From contig QNDP01000026.1 in assembly GCA_003645975.1 (NCBI GenBank), positions 1 to 9,984 of the forward strand: DNA of 9,984 bases. Direction: 5' to 3'. Each line of letters starts with the position of its first letter. Position 1 is the first letter of the stretch. Shown piece after piece: positions 1-6,384 of this stretch. The position numbers were made by a program, and so were the translations under genes. This DNA comes from Candidatus Hydrothermota bacterium (GTDB taxonomy: Bacteria; Hydrothermota; Hydrothermia; B15-G9). A model generated the notes under the pieces. It was not told the origin of the DNA and did no database searches. It saw nothing but the letters and a program-made list of their open reading frames with translations.

Positions 1-56
1 AAATGAATAGCAGGAAGACCGTAAGGGCACTTAGATGGTGCCCTGCAGGGAGGTGA
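1..56 (+). CDS. rpsH: Possible 3' end of rpsH (ribosomal protein S8), with an atypical C-terminus
   Basis: In bacterial spc operons the gene directly before rplF is rpsH, and frame 3 is open from the left edge to a TGA at 54-56, which falls inside the rplF ribosome binding site as a close operon junction would. The visible residues begin MNSR, which resembles the start of the S8 C-terminal motif (VM-x-S-R-E-A-R-K, then G-G and a hydrophobic end). The residues after that do not fit S8 in this frame. S8-like codons continue in the other two frames: E-D-R-K at 14-25 and H-L-D-G-A-L at 28-45. The end may be frameshifted, or the resemblance may be chance and the upstream gene may stop earlier, for example at TGA 4-6 or TAG 8-10. 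The assignment rests mainly on operon position. Confidence 0.3.
   Translation, partial: MNSRKTVRALRWCPAGR
49..56 (+). promoter_or_regulatory. Ribosome binding site that fixes the rplF start
   Basis: GGAGGTGA lies 5 nt before the ATG at 62, an almost full match to the anti-Shine-Dalgarno sequence. It rules out the earlier in-frame ATG at 35, which lies upstream of this site and would add nine residues not found in the L6 family. Confidence 0.85.
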
Positions 57-61
57 TTGGA

Positions 62-646
62 ATGTCAAGACTTGGAAAGAAACCGATTCACATTCCTCAA
101 GGTGTTGAGGTTAAATACGAAAACGGTGTCATCCGTGTCAAAGGTCCGAAAGGACAACTTGAATTTAGACCCCACAGGGACATGCTCATCGAAATCCAAG
201 ACGGTGTGATCCGAGTCAAGCGACCGTCGGACAAAAAGTTCCACCGTGCACTGCACGGCACGACGAGACAGTTGATTGCGAACATGATCAAAGGCGTTAC
301 GGAGGGATTCACAAAAGTCTTGGAGCTCTATGGGATGGGTTACAGAGCAAGCATCGAGGGCAAAAATTTGGTCATGAAACTCGGCTTCTCGCACGATGTG
401 GTCTATCCGATTCCACCGGATGTCAAAGTTGAAGTTAGACAAGTGCCGAGAGGTCAGCGTGGTGCGCGCGATGAGGAGAAGCAGGCCGAGATTGTGGTTT
501 CGGGAATCGATAAACAGCGCGTCGGTCAGGTGGCTGCGGAGATCCGTCAGTTCAAACCGGTTGAGCCTTACAAGGGTAAAGGCATACGCTACGCCGGTGA
601 GCGTGTCCGCTACAAGACCATCAAGGCCGGCGTGAAAGCAGGCTGA
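62..646 (+). CDS. rplF: 50S ribosomal protein L6 (uL6)
   Basis: L6 binds 23S rRNA in the large subunit near the factor-binding/sarcin-ricin region. The protein is 194 residues, starting [12 protein letters not shown], which matches the family N-terminus. It has the usual two-fold repeat of L6 domains and the C-terminal family signature at residues 167-180 ([14 protein letters not shown]). It is somewhat longer than the roughly 177-180 residues usual in bacteria. Part of the excess is a charged insert at about residues 127-140 (rich in R, Q, E and K), between the strand with VKVEV and the strand with EIVVSG. The rest is a short basic tail. The start at 62 is chosen from the strong ribosome binding site and the family N-terminus. 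The gene sits between the presumed rpsH and rplR, as expected for the spc operon. Confidence 0.98.
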   Translation: MSRLGKKPIHIPQGVEVKYENGVIRVKGPKGQLEFRPHRDMLIEIQDGVIRVKRPSDKKFHRALHGTTRQLIANMIKGVTEGFTKVLELYGMGYRASIEGKNLVMKLGFSHDVVYPIPPDVKVEVRQVPRGQRGARDEEKQAEIVVSGIDKQRVGQVAAEIRQFKPVEPYKGKGIRYAGERVRYKTIKAGVKAG

Positions 647-665
647 TGAGAAGGAGGATGGGATA

Positions 666-1043
666 ATGGATCCGAAGGAAAAGGTTTGGCGCAGGAAAAG
701 AAGACATCTGAGAGTGCGCAAAAAAGTCGTTGGCACACCGGAGAGACCGAGATTAACTGTGTTCAAGAGCCACAAACACATCTATGCACAGCTTGTCATC
801 GATCCGCCAATAGGCCCATGCAAAGTCCTTACGGGGGCATCGACCCTTTCGCCTGAAATTCGGGACAAGGTCAAGGAACTCAAAGGCAAAGTTGCCAAAG
901 CAAAACTCGTCGGATTGCTCATAGCGGAACGAGCCAAAAAACTTGGGATCGAAAAGGTTGTGTTTGACCGCTCCGGCTACAAATATCACGGTAGGGTTAA
1001 AGCCCTTGCAGAAGGGGCACGTGAGGGCGGTCTCCAATTCTAA
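666..1043 (+). CDS. rplR: 50S ribosomal protein L18 (uL18)
   Basis: L18 binds 5S rRNA and helps attach it to the central protuberance of the large subunit. The 125-residue protein has the basic N-terminal arm (residues 1-20, many Arg and Lys), the motif [19 protein letters not shown] around residues 24-42, and the conserved end with [26 protein letters not shown] (residues 98-123, first and last parts typical of the family). Length is close to the usual 115-122. The start ATG follows AAGGAGG at 651-657 with an 8-nt spacer. It lies 19 nt after the rplF stop, within the same operon. Confidence 0.98.
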   Translation: MDPKEKVWRRKRRHLRVRKKVVGTPERPRLTVFKSHKHIYAQLVIDPPIGPCKVLTGASTLSPEIRDKVKELKGKVAKAKLVGLLIAERAKKLGIEKVVFDRSGYKYHGRVKALAEGAREGGLQF

Positions 1044-1061
1044 AATTGGGAGGATGAGAAC

Positions 1062-1637
1062 ATGTTCAGTTATGGGAGAGGAGGCGGATTCTCCGAAGGA
1101 GTGAGCGAACTCATTGAAACTGTTGTTACAATAAAGCGCGTAACCAAGGTAACCAAAGGCGGCCGTAGGTTCAGACTTTCCGCTTGGGTGGTTGTCGGCG
1201 ATGGCAAAGGCCGTGTTGGAATAGGACACGGCAAGGCGGCCGAAACGCCCGACGCCATTCGCAAGGCAACGCAGCGCGCCAGAAAGAACATGGTCGAAGT
1301 CGTCATCGTCAACGGCACTCTGCCACATGAGGTTATCGGCGAGATGGGTGCTTCCCGCGTGCTGCTCAAACCTGCAGCGCCCGGAACCGGCGTCATCGCC
1401 TCCCAGCCTGTGCGCGCTATCCTTGAAGCCGCTGGCTATCGAAATGCTTTGACAAAGTCGCTCGGCTCAAACAACCCGGTCAACTTGCTTAAGGCCACAC
1501 TTAACGGCCTGATAAAGCTCAAAGACCCAAGAAAGGTCGCAAAAGTGCGTGGGTTGCCCCTTTCTGCTGTTATGAGGAGGTATGGTCGTGGAAAAGAAAC
1601 CCAAGAAACTTCTGAGGATAACACAGCTCAAGAGTAA
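1062..1637 (+). CDS. rpsE: 30S ribosomal protein S5 (uS5), with a C-terminal tail that overlaps rpmD
   Basis: S5 is a small-subunit protein that contributes to decoding accuracy and to mRNA entry. The 191-residue product has the double-stranded-RNA-binding-like N-terminal domain with the S5 signature (residues 33-68, including [20 protein letters not shown]) and the C-terminal domain with [11 protein letters not shown] (103-113) and [12 protein letters not shown] (130-141). The E. coli protein ends at a position matching about residue 173 here. Residues 174-191 form an extra hydrophilic tail (G, K, E, T, Q, S, D, N). That tail is encoded by DNA that is also the start of rpmD: the two genes overlap by 50 nt in different frames. 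GGGAGG at 1048-1053 supports the start at 1062. Confidence 0.98.
   Translation: MFSYGRGGGFSEGVSELIETVVTIKRVTKVTKGGRRFRLSAWVVVGDGKGRVGIGHGKAAETPDAIRKATQRARKNMVEVVIVNGTLPHEVIGEMGASRVLLKPAAPGTGVIASQPVRAILEAAGYRNALTKSLGSNNPVNLLKATLNGLIKLKDPRKVAKVRGLPLSAVMRRYGRGKETQETSEDNTAQE
1574..1580 (+). promoter_or_regulatory. Ribosome binding site of rpmD inside rpsE, favouring a GTG start
   Basis: GAGGAGG lies within the rpsE coding sequence, where it encodes the Arg-Arg of S5 residues 172-173. It is only 1 nt from the ATG at 1582 but 7 nt from the in-frame GTG at 1588. Normal spacing therefore favours GTG 1588 as the rpmD start. Confidence 0.75.
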
Positions 1638-1809
1638 AATCGGGAAGAATAAGAAGGCGAAACGCACAATTGAAGCACTTGGACTTAAACGCATTGGGCA
1701 CACCGTGATCCATGAGGATACACCTCAAATCCGCGGCATGATCGAAGTGGTCAAATACATGGTCAAAGTCGAGGAAATTGAGCCCGATAAACTTACAGAG
1801 GAGGGTTAA
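1588..1809 (+). CDS. rpmD: 50S ribosomal protein L30 (uL30)
   Basis: L30 is a small large-subunit protein. The product reads [15 protein letters not shown] near the N-terminus, then [20 protein letters not shown] (about residues 30-49) and MVKVEE near 59-64, all family landmarks. It is 73 residues, against about 60 in E. coli, with an extra acidic tail after VKVEE. The GTG start at 1588 is chosen because the only Shine-Dalgarno sequence (1574-1580) is correctly spaced from it. An ATG at 1582 would add two residues. The first 16-17 residues are encoded within the 3' end of rpsE in another frame, so the two genes are likely translationally coupled. The stop at 1807-1809 precedes rplO by 2 nt. 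Confidence 0.96.
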   Translation: MEKKPKKLLRITQLKSKIGKNKKAKRTIEALGLKRIGHTVIHEDTPQIRGMIEVVKYMVKVEEIEPDKLTEEG

Positions 1810-1811
1810 AA

Positions 1812-2315
1812 ATGTTTGACCTGTCAAATTTGGGTCCCAATCCGGGTGCAACAAAGAAGCGTAAGCGGTTGGGGAGAGGCCCAGGTTCAGGACACGGTAA
1901 GACCGCAGGTAGAGGTCATAAAGGACAAAAGTCGCGCTCAGGCGGCGCAAAACCGGCATGGTTCGAGGGCGGCCAGCTCCCGCTTTACAGAAGATTGCCC
2001 AAGCGCGGCTTCAAGAACCCATTTAGAGTCGAATACCAGATCGTCAATTTGTATCAACTTGAAGCGAAATTTGACGCTGGCGCTGTGGTCGATAAGGCCA
2101 CATTGGAATCGGTCAGGCTTATCCGTGATGCCGAGAAACCTGTAAAACTCCTTGCAAAAGGAGAACTTACAAAGCCGATGACCATCAAAGTTGATGCAGC
2201 GTCGAAGAAAGCGATCGAAATGGTCAAAAAAGTCGGTGGAACTGTTGAATTGCTGACACAAAAACAAGAAGGAGAAAAGCAATCTGAAGCAAGTGTGGAG
2301 GTCGCAGCACAATGA
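1812..2315 (+). CDS. rplO: 50S ribosomal protein L15 (uL15)
   Basis: L15 is a late-assembling 23S rRNA-binding protein. The 167-residue sequence has the glycine- and lysine-rich extended N-terminal region (KKRKRLGRGPGSGHGKTAGR, residues 15-34, then GHKGQKSRSG), which threads into rRNA. This is followed by the family motif GGQLPLYRRLPKRGF (53-67) and a globular C-terminal domain ending in VGGTVELL (141-148). The last 19 or so residues form a Q/E/S/A-rich tail beyond the E. coli end. GAGGAGGG at 1798-1805, inside the end of rpmD, serves as the ribosome binding site. The stop TGA overlaps the secY ATG (ATGA), which suggests translational coupling. Confidence 0.98.
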   Translation: MFDLSNLGPNPGATKKRKRLGRGPGSGHGKTAGRGHKGQKSRSGGAKPAWFEGGQLPLYRRLPKRGFKNPFRVEYQIVNLYQLEAKFDAGAVVDKATLESVRLIRDAEKPVKLLAKGELTKPMTIKVDAASKKAIEMVKKVGGTVELLTQKQEGEKQSEASVEVAAQ

Positions 2316-3625
2316 TGCTCCAAAATGTTGGCAATATCCTCAAGATCGGGGATTTGAAGAAAAAGATCCTTTATACATTTGCCATTTTGATTGTCTATCG
2401 TATTGGCACACATGTGCCTTTGCCCGGTGTCAATGGGCGTGCATTGCTTGAATACTTCAACCAAATGCGCGGCACGGTGTTTGGCCTTTATGACATGTTT
2501 GTGGGAGGGGCGCTCTCCCGTGCCGCTGTGTTCGGCGTCGGCATAATGCCTTACATTTCGGCTTCGATCATCCTTCAGCTTTTAACGACGACCGTTCCTG
2601 CTTTGGAGAGGTTGCATAAAGAAGGAGAACATGGCCGACGGAAAATCGAGCAATACACGCGCTATTTGACCGTGCTCGTGGCAGCGATACAGGCATCAGG
2701 TGTGGCGGTGTTCCTTTCAAGACTTACGAGTCCAAGCGGTGCACCCGTCGTGCCGAACCCTGGTCTTGGCTTCTTTTTTACCACGATTATAAGCTTGGTT
2801 GCTGGCACTGTCTTCCTTATGTGGCTCGGTGAAGAGATTTCACAGCGCGGAATCGGCAACGGCATTTCGGTCATCATTTTTGCTGGAACCCTTGATTCCG
2901 TTCCGAACGAAGTCATGCAGACCATCCGACTTGTTCAATCCGGGACGATTACGCCTTTGACATTGATACTCGTCATAGCGGTGATTCTTGGCGCAACTGC
3001 GGCTGTCGTGGCGGTTACAGAGGCTCAGAGGCGAATTCCGATCCATTATGCTCGTCGTGTTGTTGGACGAAAGATCTATGGAGGCCAGACAACATATCTT
3101 CCGCTGACAGTCAACACGGCTGGCGTGATTCCGATCATCTTTGCACAGGCACTTCTGACATTTCCGAACACCATAACGACCTTTGTTAGCGCCCCCTGGG
3201 TGGAGACTTTCAACCAAGTATTCAGGCCAGGAAATATCGTCTATGACTTGATTTACGGTGGATTGATCATCTTCTTTGCTTATTTCTACACATCGATTGT
3301 GATGAATCCGCGCGACCTTGCGGACAACCTCCAGCGTTATTCGGGATTCATTCCGGGCATCCGACCGGGGCAACAGACGGCTGAATACATCGACCGCATC
3401 CTTTCGAGGATAATCCTACCCGGCGCCGTATTTTTCGCATTGATAGCGATCTTGCCATTCTACCTGATGCGCTGGGCACATGTGCCGTTTTATTTTGGCG
3501 GCACAAGACTGTTGATCATCGTCGGAGTGGCTCTGGAACTCATGCAGCAGGTTGAGGCACATCTCGTTATGCGCCAATATGAAGGACTTTTGAAACGGGG
3601 CAGGATCAGAGGATGGCGCGGATAG
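2312..3625 (+). CDS. secY: Protein translocase subunit SecY
   Basis: SecY forms the central channel of the SecYEG translocase, which moves unfolded proteins across or into the inner membrane. The 437-residue protein reads as ten hydrophobic segments. It has the first family signature in TM2 (residues 71-91, AAVFGVGIMPYISAS onward), the second in TM4 (170-191, including EEISQRGIGNGIS), and the cytosolic-loop motif GIRPG, whose Arg (R351) corresponds to the SecA-interacting Arg357 of E. coli. The N-terminus (DLKKKILYTFAILIVYRIGTHVPLPG region) is typical. ATG 2312 is preferred over ATG 2315 because GGAGG at 2297-2301 is nearer and because it makes an ATGA overlap with rplO. The 3' end overlaps adk by 13 nt. 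The C-terminal tail is short and basic (KRGRIRGWRG). Confidence 0.98.
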   Translation: MMLQNVGNILKIGDLKKKILYTFAILIVYRIGTHVPLPGVNGRALLEYFNQMRGTVFGLYDMFVGGALSRAAVFGVGIMPYISASIILQLLTTTVPALERLHKEGEHGRRKIEQYTRYLTVLVAAIQASGVAVFLSRLTSPSGAPVVPNPGLGFFFTTIISLVAGTVFLMWLGEEISQRGIGNGISVIIFAGTLDSVPNEVMQTIRLVQSGTITPLTLILVIAVILGATAAVVAVTEAQRRIPIHYARRVVGRKIYGGQTTYLPLTVNTAGVIPIIFAQALLTFPNTITTFVSAPWVETFNQVFRPGNIVYDLIYGGLIIFFAYFYTSIVMNPRDLADNLQRYSGFIPGIRPGQQTAEYIDRILSRIILPGAVFFALIAILPFYLMRWAHVPFYFGGTRLLIIVGVALELMQQVEAHLVMRQYEGLLKRGRIRGWRG

Positions 3626-4269
3626 CCGTTCTTTTGATGGGACCGCCGGGCGTCGGCAAAGGCACTCAGGCGAAATTGCTCGCCGAAAAGTTCGGCTTCA
3701 GGCACATAGCCACCGGAGACATCCTTCGAGAAGCGGTTCGGAAAAGGACAAAGCTGGGCAAATTGGCGAAAAGCTATATGGATAAGGGGCAGCTTGTGCC
3801 CGATGAGGTCATGTTGGGACTGATTGATGAAGTGCTTGCTGAAACAGATTCGGATGTCATCCTTGACGGGTATCCCAGAACCGTCGTGCAAGCTGAGAAT
3901 TTAGAACCTACGCTCAATCGACACGGATTTGTCCTGAAACAGGCGGTTTTCATAGATGTGCCTGACGATGAGATCGTCCGGCGGCTATCCGCTCGCCGTA
4001 TTTGTCCCAAATGTGGAGCTGTTTATAACCTTCTCACTCAACCACCTAAAAATGATGAAATTTGTGATAATTGTGGAACCAAGCTGATAATGAGGGACGA
4101 TGACAGACCCGAAGTCATAATGACGAGGCTCAGAGTCTATCGTGATCAGACAAAACCTGTGCTCGATTATTACAAGTCCAGAGGATTGTTGAAGATAGTT
4201 TCAGGAGAGGGGAACATCGAGGAAGTTCATCAGAGACTCTTGAATGTATTAGGACTTAAGCAACTATAA
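3613..4269 (+). CDS. adk: Adenylate kinase with a zinc-type LID domain
   Basis: Adenylate kinase interconverts ATP + AMP and 2 ADP in the cytosol. The 218-residue protein has the P-loop GPPGVGKGTQ (residues 10-19), the AMP-binding region TGDILRE (34-40), the family signature as DGYPRT (85-90; Tyr replaces the more usual Phe), and a long LID. The LID has CPKC at 131-134 and CDNC at 151-154, four cysteines able to bind structural zinc as in Gram-positive and several thermophilic enzymes. R161 and R172 fit the catalytic arginines of the RxDD and RL(x)VY segments. The start overlaps the secY end by 13 nt and has only a weak purine-rich site (AGGA at 3602-3605), so translational coupling is likely. 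It is the last gene of the ribosomal block. Confidence 0.97.
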   Translation: MARIAVLLMGPPGVGKGTQAKLLAEKFGFRHIATGDILREAVRKRTKLGKLAKSYMDKGQLVPDEVMLGLIDEVLAETDSDVILDGYPRTVVQAENLEPTLNRHGFVLKQAVFIDVPDDEIVRRLSARRICPKCGAVYNLLTQPPKNDEICDNCGTKLIMRDDDRPEVIMTRLRVYRDQTKPVLDYYKSRGLLKIVSGEGNIEEVHQRLLNVLGLKQL

Positions 4270-4374
4270 GGCCTACTTTGGAAACCGTAACCTTTGGAAA
4301 TTCTGATTTTTGTGAAGTTAGGGCGTTCAGATTTTCTGACAAATTTCCATTAGAATTGTTTCTCTGTGTTTTTA

Positions 4375-4390
4375 CAATTTATTCAAATTG
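4375..4390. promoter_or_regulatory. 16-bp dyad overlapping the cassette promoter, possible operator
   Basis: CAATTT-ATTC-AAATTG is a perfect 6-bp inverted repeat around a 4-nt centre. Its right arm contains the first three bases of the -35 hexamer at 4388-4393, a usual place for a repressor site. The arms are AT-only except at the ends, so chance is a real alternative in this AT-rich gap. As an RNA hairpin it would be weak. Confidence 0.35.
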
Positions 4391-4416
4391 ACTCTAAAAA
4401 AAGGGAAGTCTAAAAT
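4388..4416 (+). promoter_or_regulatory. Putative sigma70-type promoter of the polysaccharide cassette
   Basis: TTGACT at 4388-4393 and TAAAAT at 4411-4416 are separated by exactly 17 nt, each one base off the sigma70 consensus. Expected transcription start is about 4423-4427, giving a 5' leader of only 0-4 nt before the ATG at 4427. This may explain why that ATG has no Shine-Dalgarno sequence. An alternative, weaker promoter lies just upstream: TTAGAA at 4350-4355 and TACAAT at 4373-4378, also 17 nt apart. Confidence 0.5.
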
Positions 4417-4426
4417 AAATGGCGCT

Positions 4427-5044
4427 ATGATAAAGATTTTGCTTTTTTTAATTATAAATGTAAGTGGCTACGGAGATAATAATTTCCATTCCCCCTGGAG
4501 GCTGAAGCCCGGAGACGTGATTCTGATGAAGATGTGGAGACATCCTGAGATATCGGACACGTTCTTTGTGGATGCTAACGGAGAAGTGGACTTTCCGTTG
4601 ATAGGGGTTTTAAAGGTAGATGGGATGACCTCTCAGGAACTTCGAGACACGCTTGTCGAGCTCTATCGGACTTACTATCAAAACCCTACTCTCACGATAA
4701 TCCCGCTTTTCAAAGTGGCTATTATCGGTGAAGTGAAAAATCCGGGGGTTTATCTTGTGAAAGAGACCGACGGCTTTTTCGAGGTCTTGGCTCTTGCGGG
4801 CGGTCCTACTCCGAAAGCCGATTTAACAAGGGCTAAAATTAGGAGAGAAGGCAAAACTATAACTCTAAATCTTAAGGAAGCTATAACAGGCAAAAAAACT
4901 TTGAGAGAGTTGGGACTTATGTCAGGAGACATTATCGTTATACCCAAGAAAGTCCTTCCATCCATGACTGAAATTTATTACTTTTTCACAACCTTGGCTT
5001 TAATAATAACCTTGTATTTCACACTTAAAGGTGGAGGAGGGTAA
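4427..5044 (+). CDS. Wza-like polysaccharide export protein (PES + one SLBB domain)
   Basis: This is a short (205-residue) protein of the outer-membrane polysaccharide export family, which carries capsule or exopolysaccharide through the envelope with a Wzc-type partner. From this start it has a hydrophobic N-terminal segment (IKILLFLIINVSG, residues 2-14) that fits a signal peptide. A polysaccharide-export domain follows from about residue 24 (W-R-L-K-P-G-D-V, then DANGEVDFPLIGVLKVDGM). An SLBB domain starts near residue 95 (VAIIGEVKNPGVYLV). A C-terminal hydrophobic helix spans about residues 182-200, followed by Lys and four Gly. No lipobox cysteine is seen, unlike E. coli Wza, and only one SLBB is present, so it is a minimal form. 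The start is uncertain: an in-frame TTG at 4388 would add 13 residues, but it coincides with the likely -35 element, so ATG 4427 is preferred. Confidence 0.85.
   Translation: MIKILLFLIINVSGYGDNNFHSPWRLKPGDVILMKMWRHPEISDTFFVDANGEVDFPLIGVLKVDGMTSQELRDTLVELYRTYYQNPTLTIIPLFKVAIIGEVKNPGVYLVKETDGFFEVLALAGGPTPKADLTRAKIRREGKTITLNLKEAITGKKTLRELGLMSGDIIVIPKKVLPSMTEIYYFFTTLALIITLYFTLKGGGG
5033..5041 (+). promoter_or_regulatory. Ribosome binding site of the UDP-sugar dehydrogenase
   Basis: GGAGGAGGG lies 6 nt before the ATG at 5048. It is also the last coding sequence of the Wza-like gene, where it supplies the final glycines of the tail, so the two genes are closely coupled. Confidence 0.8.
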
Positions 5045-5047
5045 ATA

Positions 5048-6367
5048 ATGGGAAAGGTTGAAGAACTTAAGAAAAAAATTGATAGAAAAGAACTTAAGAT
5101 TGGAATAATAGGGTTAGGATATGTGGGTTTACCTTTAGCAGTTGAATTTGCGAAGGCAGGCTTTGATACCGTTGGAATAGATATAGATCCCAAGAAAGTC
5201 TATACGATTAACAGGGGTGAATCTTATATCCCGGATGTCCCAAGCGATGAGGTGAAGCAGTTAGTTGAAATGCAGAAACTGAAAGCCACACAGGATTATT
5301 CAGAGATAGAAGCCATAGATGCAATTTTTGTATGCGTTCCAACTCCGCTTTCCAAAACAAAAGACCCTGATATGAGGTTTGTTATTCAGGCAGTCAAATC
5401 CATAAAAGACCGCTTAAGGGAGGGACACATAATATCTTTGGAAAGCACTACTTATCCGGGAACGACAGAAGAGATTGTCCAACCTATTTTAGAGGAGAGC
5501 GGACTTAAGGCTGGAAAGGACTTCTATTTAGCATTTTCTCCTGAAAGGATCGATCCGGGGAACAAAAAATTTACTGTTAAAAACACCCCAAAGGTGGTAG
5601 GAGGAGTCAACCCTGATTCCACTGAGATAGTGGCCTATCTCTATTCTCAGATAATCAATGAGGTTGTAAAGGTCTCATCGCCAAAAGCTGCTGAGATGAC
5701 CAAACTTTTGGAAAACACATTTAGGAGTGTCAACATAGCCTTAGTAAACGAGTTCGCTATAATGTGTGATATTTTGGGGATAGATGTGTGGGAGGTGATC
5801 GATGCTGCTTCAACCAAGCCGTTCGGTTTTATGAAGTTTTATCCGGGTCCCGGAATCGGAGGGCACTGCATCCCGATTGATCCACTATATCTCTCTTGGA
5901 AGTTAAAAACTCTCAATTACAATGCGAGATTCATTGAGCTTGCTTCGGAAATCAACACGAATATGCCGCGATATGTAGTCCAGAAGATCGCCGATGCTCT
6001 TAATGAAAAGCAAAAGAGTATCAAAGGCTCCAAAATTTTAATTCTTGGGATAGCTTATAAAAAGGACATCAATGATTTAAGGGAATCTCCTGCAATTGAC
6101 ATAATTAGATTGCTTGAGGAAAAAGGAGCTTATGTTGAATATAACGATCCATATGTGCCTAATGCAATGATAAATGGTAAGATGCGTGAATCTGCAAATT
6201 TGACAAAGGAATTGTTGGAATCTTTTGATTGTGTGGTGATAACCACTGACCATTCCAATTATGATTACGAATTTATTGCAAGACATGCAAAGTTAATAGT
6301 AGATACTAAAAATGCTTTAAAAAAAGTCCCGATGGATATAAAAGAAGGTAAACTTTACAAACTTTGA
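5048..6367 (+). CDS. UDP-sugar 6-dehydrogenase, WbpA/UDP-GlcNAc type
   Basis: The 439-residue enzyme belongs to the UDP-glucose/UDP-N-acetylhexosamine 6-dehydrogenase family, which makes UDP-uronic acids by two NAD-dependent oxidations in the cytosol. The N-terminal Rossmann fold has GLGYVGLPLA (residues 22-31) and acidic D44/D46 for NAD ribose. PTPL is at 98-101 and STTYPGTTEE at 133-142. The central domain has EMTKLLENTFR (216-226, with K219 and N223 as expected catalytic residues). The nucleophile is C274 in PGIGGHCIPIDP. The UDP-binding C-terminal domain includes GIAYKKDINDLRESPA (334-349). GLPLA, STTYPGTT and GGHCIPIDP resemble WbpA/TviB-type UDP-N-acetyl-sugar enzymes more than UDP-glucose dehydrogenases, so the substrate is probably UDP-GlcNAc or a relative; this is inferred. 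Codon use is AT-rich (many TTA, ATA, AGA/AGG) compared with the ribosomal genes. Confidence 0.93.
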   Translation: MGKVEELKKKIDRKELKIGIIGLGYVGLPLAVEFAKAGFDTVGIDIDPKKVYTINRGESYIPDVPSDEVKQLVEMQKLKATQDYSEIEAIDAIFVCVPTPLSKTKDPDMRFVIQAVKSIKDRLREGHIISLESTTYPGTTEEIVQPILEESGLKAGKDFYLAFSPERIDPGNKKFTVKNTPKVVGGVNPDSTEIVAYLYSQIINEVVKVSSPKAAEMTKLLENTFRSVNIALVNEFAIMCDILGIDVWEVIDAASTKPFGFMKFYPGPGIGGHCIPIDPLYLSWKLKTLNYNARFIELASEINTNMPRYVVQKIADALNEKQKSIKGSKILILGIAYKKDINDLRESPAIDIIRLLEEKGAYVEYNDPYVPNAMINGKMRESANLTKELLESFDCVVITTDHSNYDYEFIARHAKLIVDTKNALKKVPMDIKEGKLYKL

Positions 6368-6368
6368 C

Positions 6369-6382
6369 AGGTGAGGTGGGAG
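6369..6382 (+). promoter_or_regulatory. Ribosome binding site that decides the Wzc-like start
   Basis: This purine-rich run contains GAGGTG at 6373-6378, 6 nt before ATG 6385. It lies downstream of an in-frame TTG at 6364 that overlaps the dehydrogenase stop, so the ATG is the better start. Confidence 0.75.
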
Positions 6383-6384
6383 CA

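Larger units (their letters stand above)
4270..4426 (+). other. AT-rich intergenic junction between the spc operon and the polysaccharide cassette
   Basis: No gene is convincing in this 157-nt gap. It holds a direct repeat TTTGGAAA at 4277-4284 and 4293-4300 (16-nt period), a small dyad TCAGA-TTT-TCTGA at 4327-4339, a 16-bp dyad at 4375-4390, and promoter-like elements at 4350-4416. No GC-rich hairpin followed by a T-run is seen, so transcription from the ribosomal operon may read through into the cassette. Confidence 0.7.

Noticed and set aside
35..61. Earlier ATG for rplF at 35
   Set aside because: It lies upstream of the rplF ribosome binding site, and the nine added residues do not match L6 proteins.
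65..781. Long minus-strand open frame across rplF/rplR (similar ones at 753-1328, 1570-1959 and 2840-3373)
   Set aside because: They lie opposite clear ribosomal-protein or secY genes, resemble no family I know, and have no ribosome binding site or operon context. They are shadows of the strong codon bias on the + strand.
4277..4300. Direct repeat TTTGGAAA with 16-nt period after adk
   Set aside because: Only two 8-nt copies in an AT-rich gap, with no link to a known element. Likely chance, and not an insertion-sequence end or attachment site.
4302..4345. Possible terminator after adk (TCTGA/TCAGA pairings)
   Set aside because: Stems are only about 5 bp, AT-rich, and not followed by a T-run.
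4388..4426. TTG start at 4388 for the Wza-like gene
   Set aside because: The TTG is the first part of a near-consensus -35 element, and it has no upstream Shine-Dalgarno sequence. The signal-peptide-like segment starts at ATG 4427. Not fully excluded.
6364..6384. TTG start at 6364 for the Wzc-like gene, overlapping the dehydrogenase stop (TTGA)
   Set aside because: A good Shine-Dalgarno sequence lies after it and is well spaced from ATG 6385.
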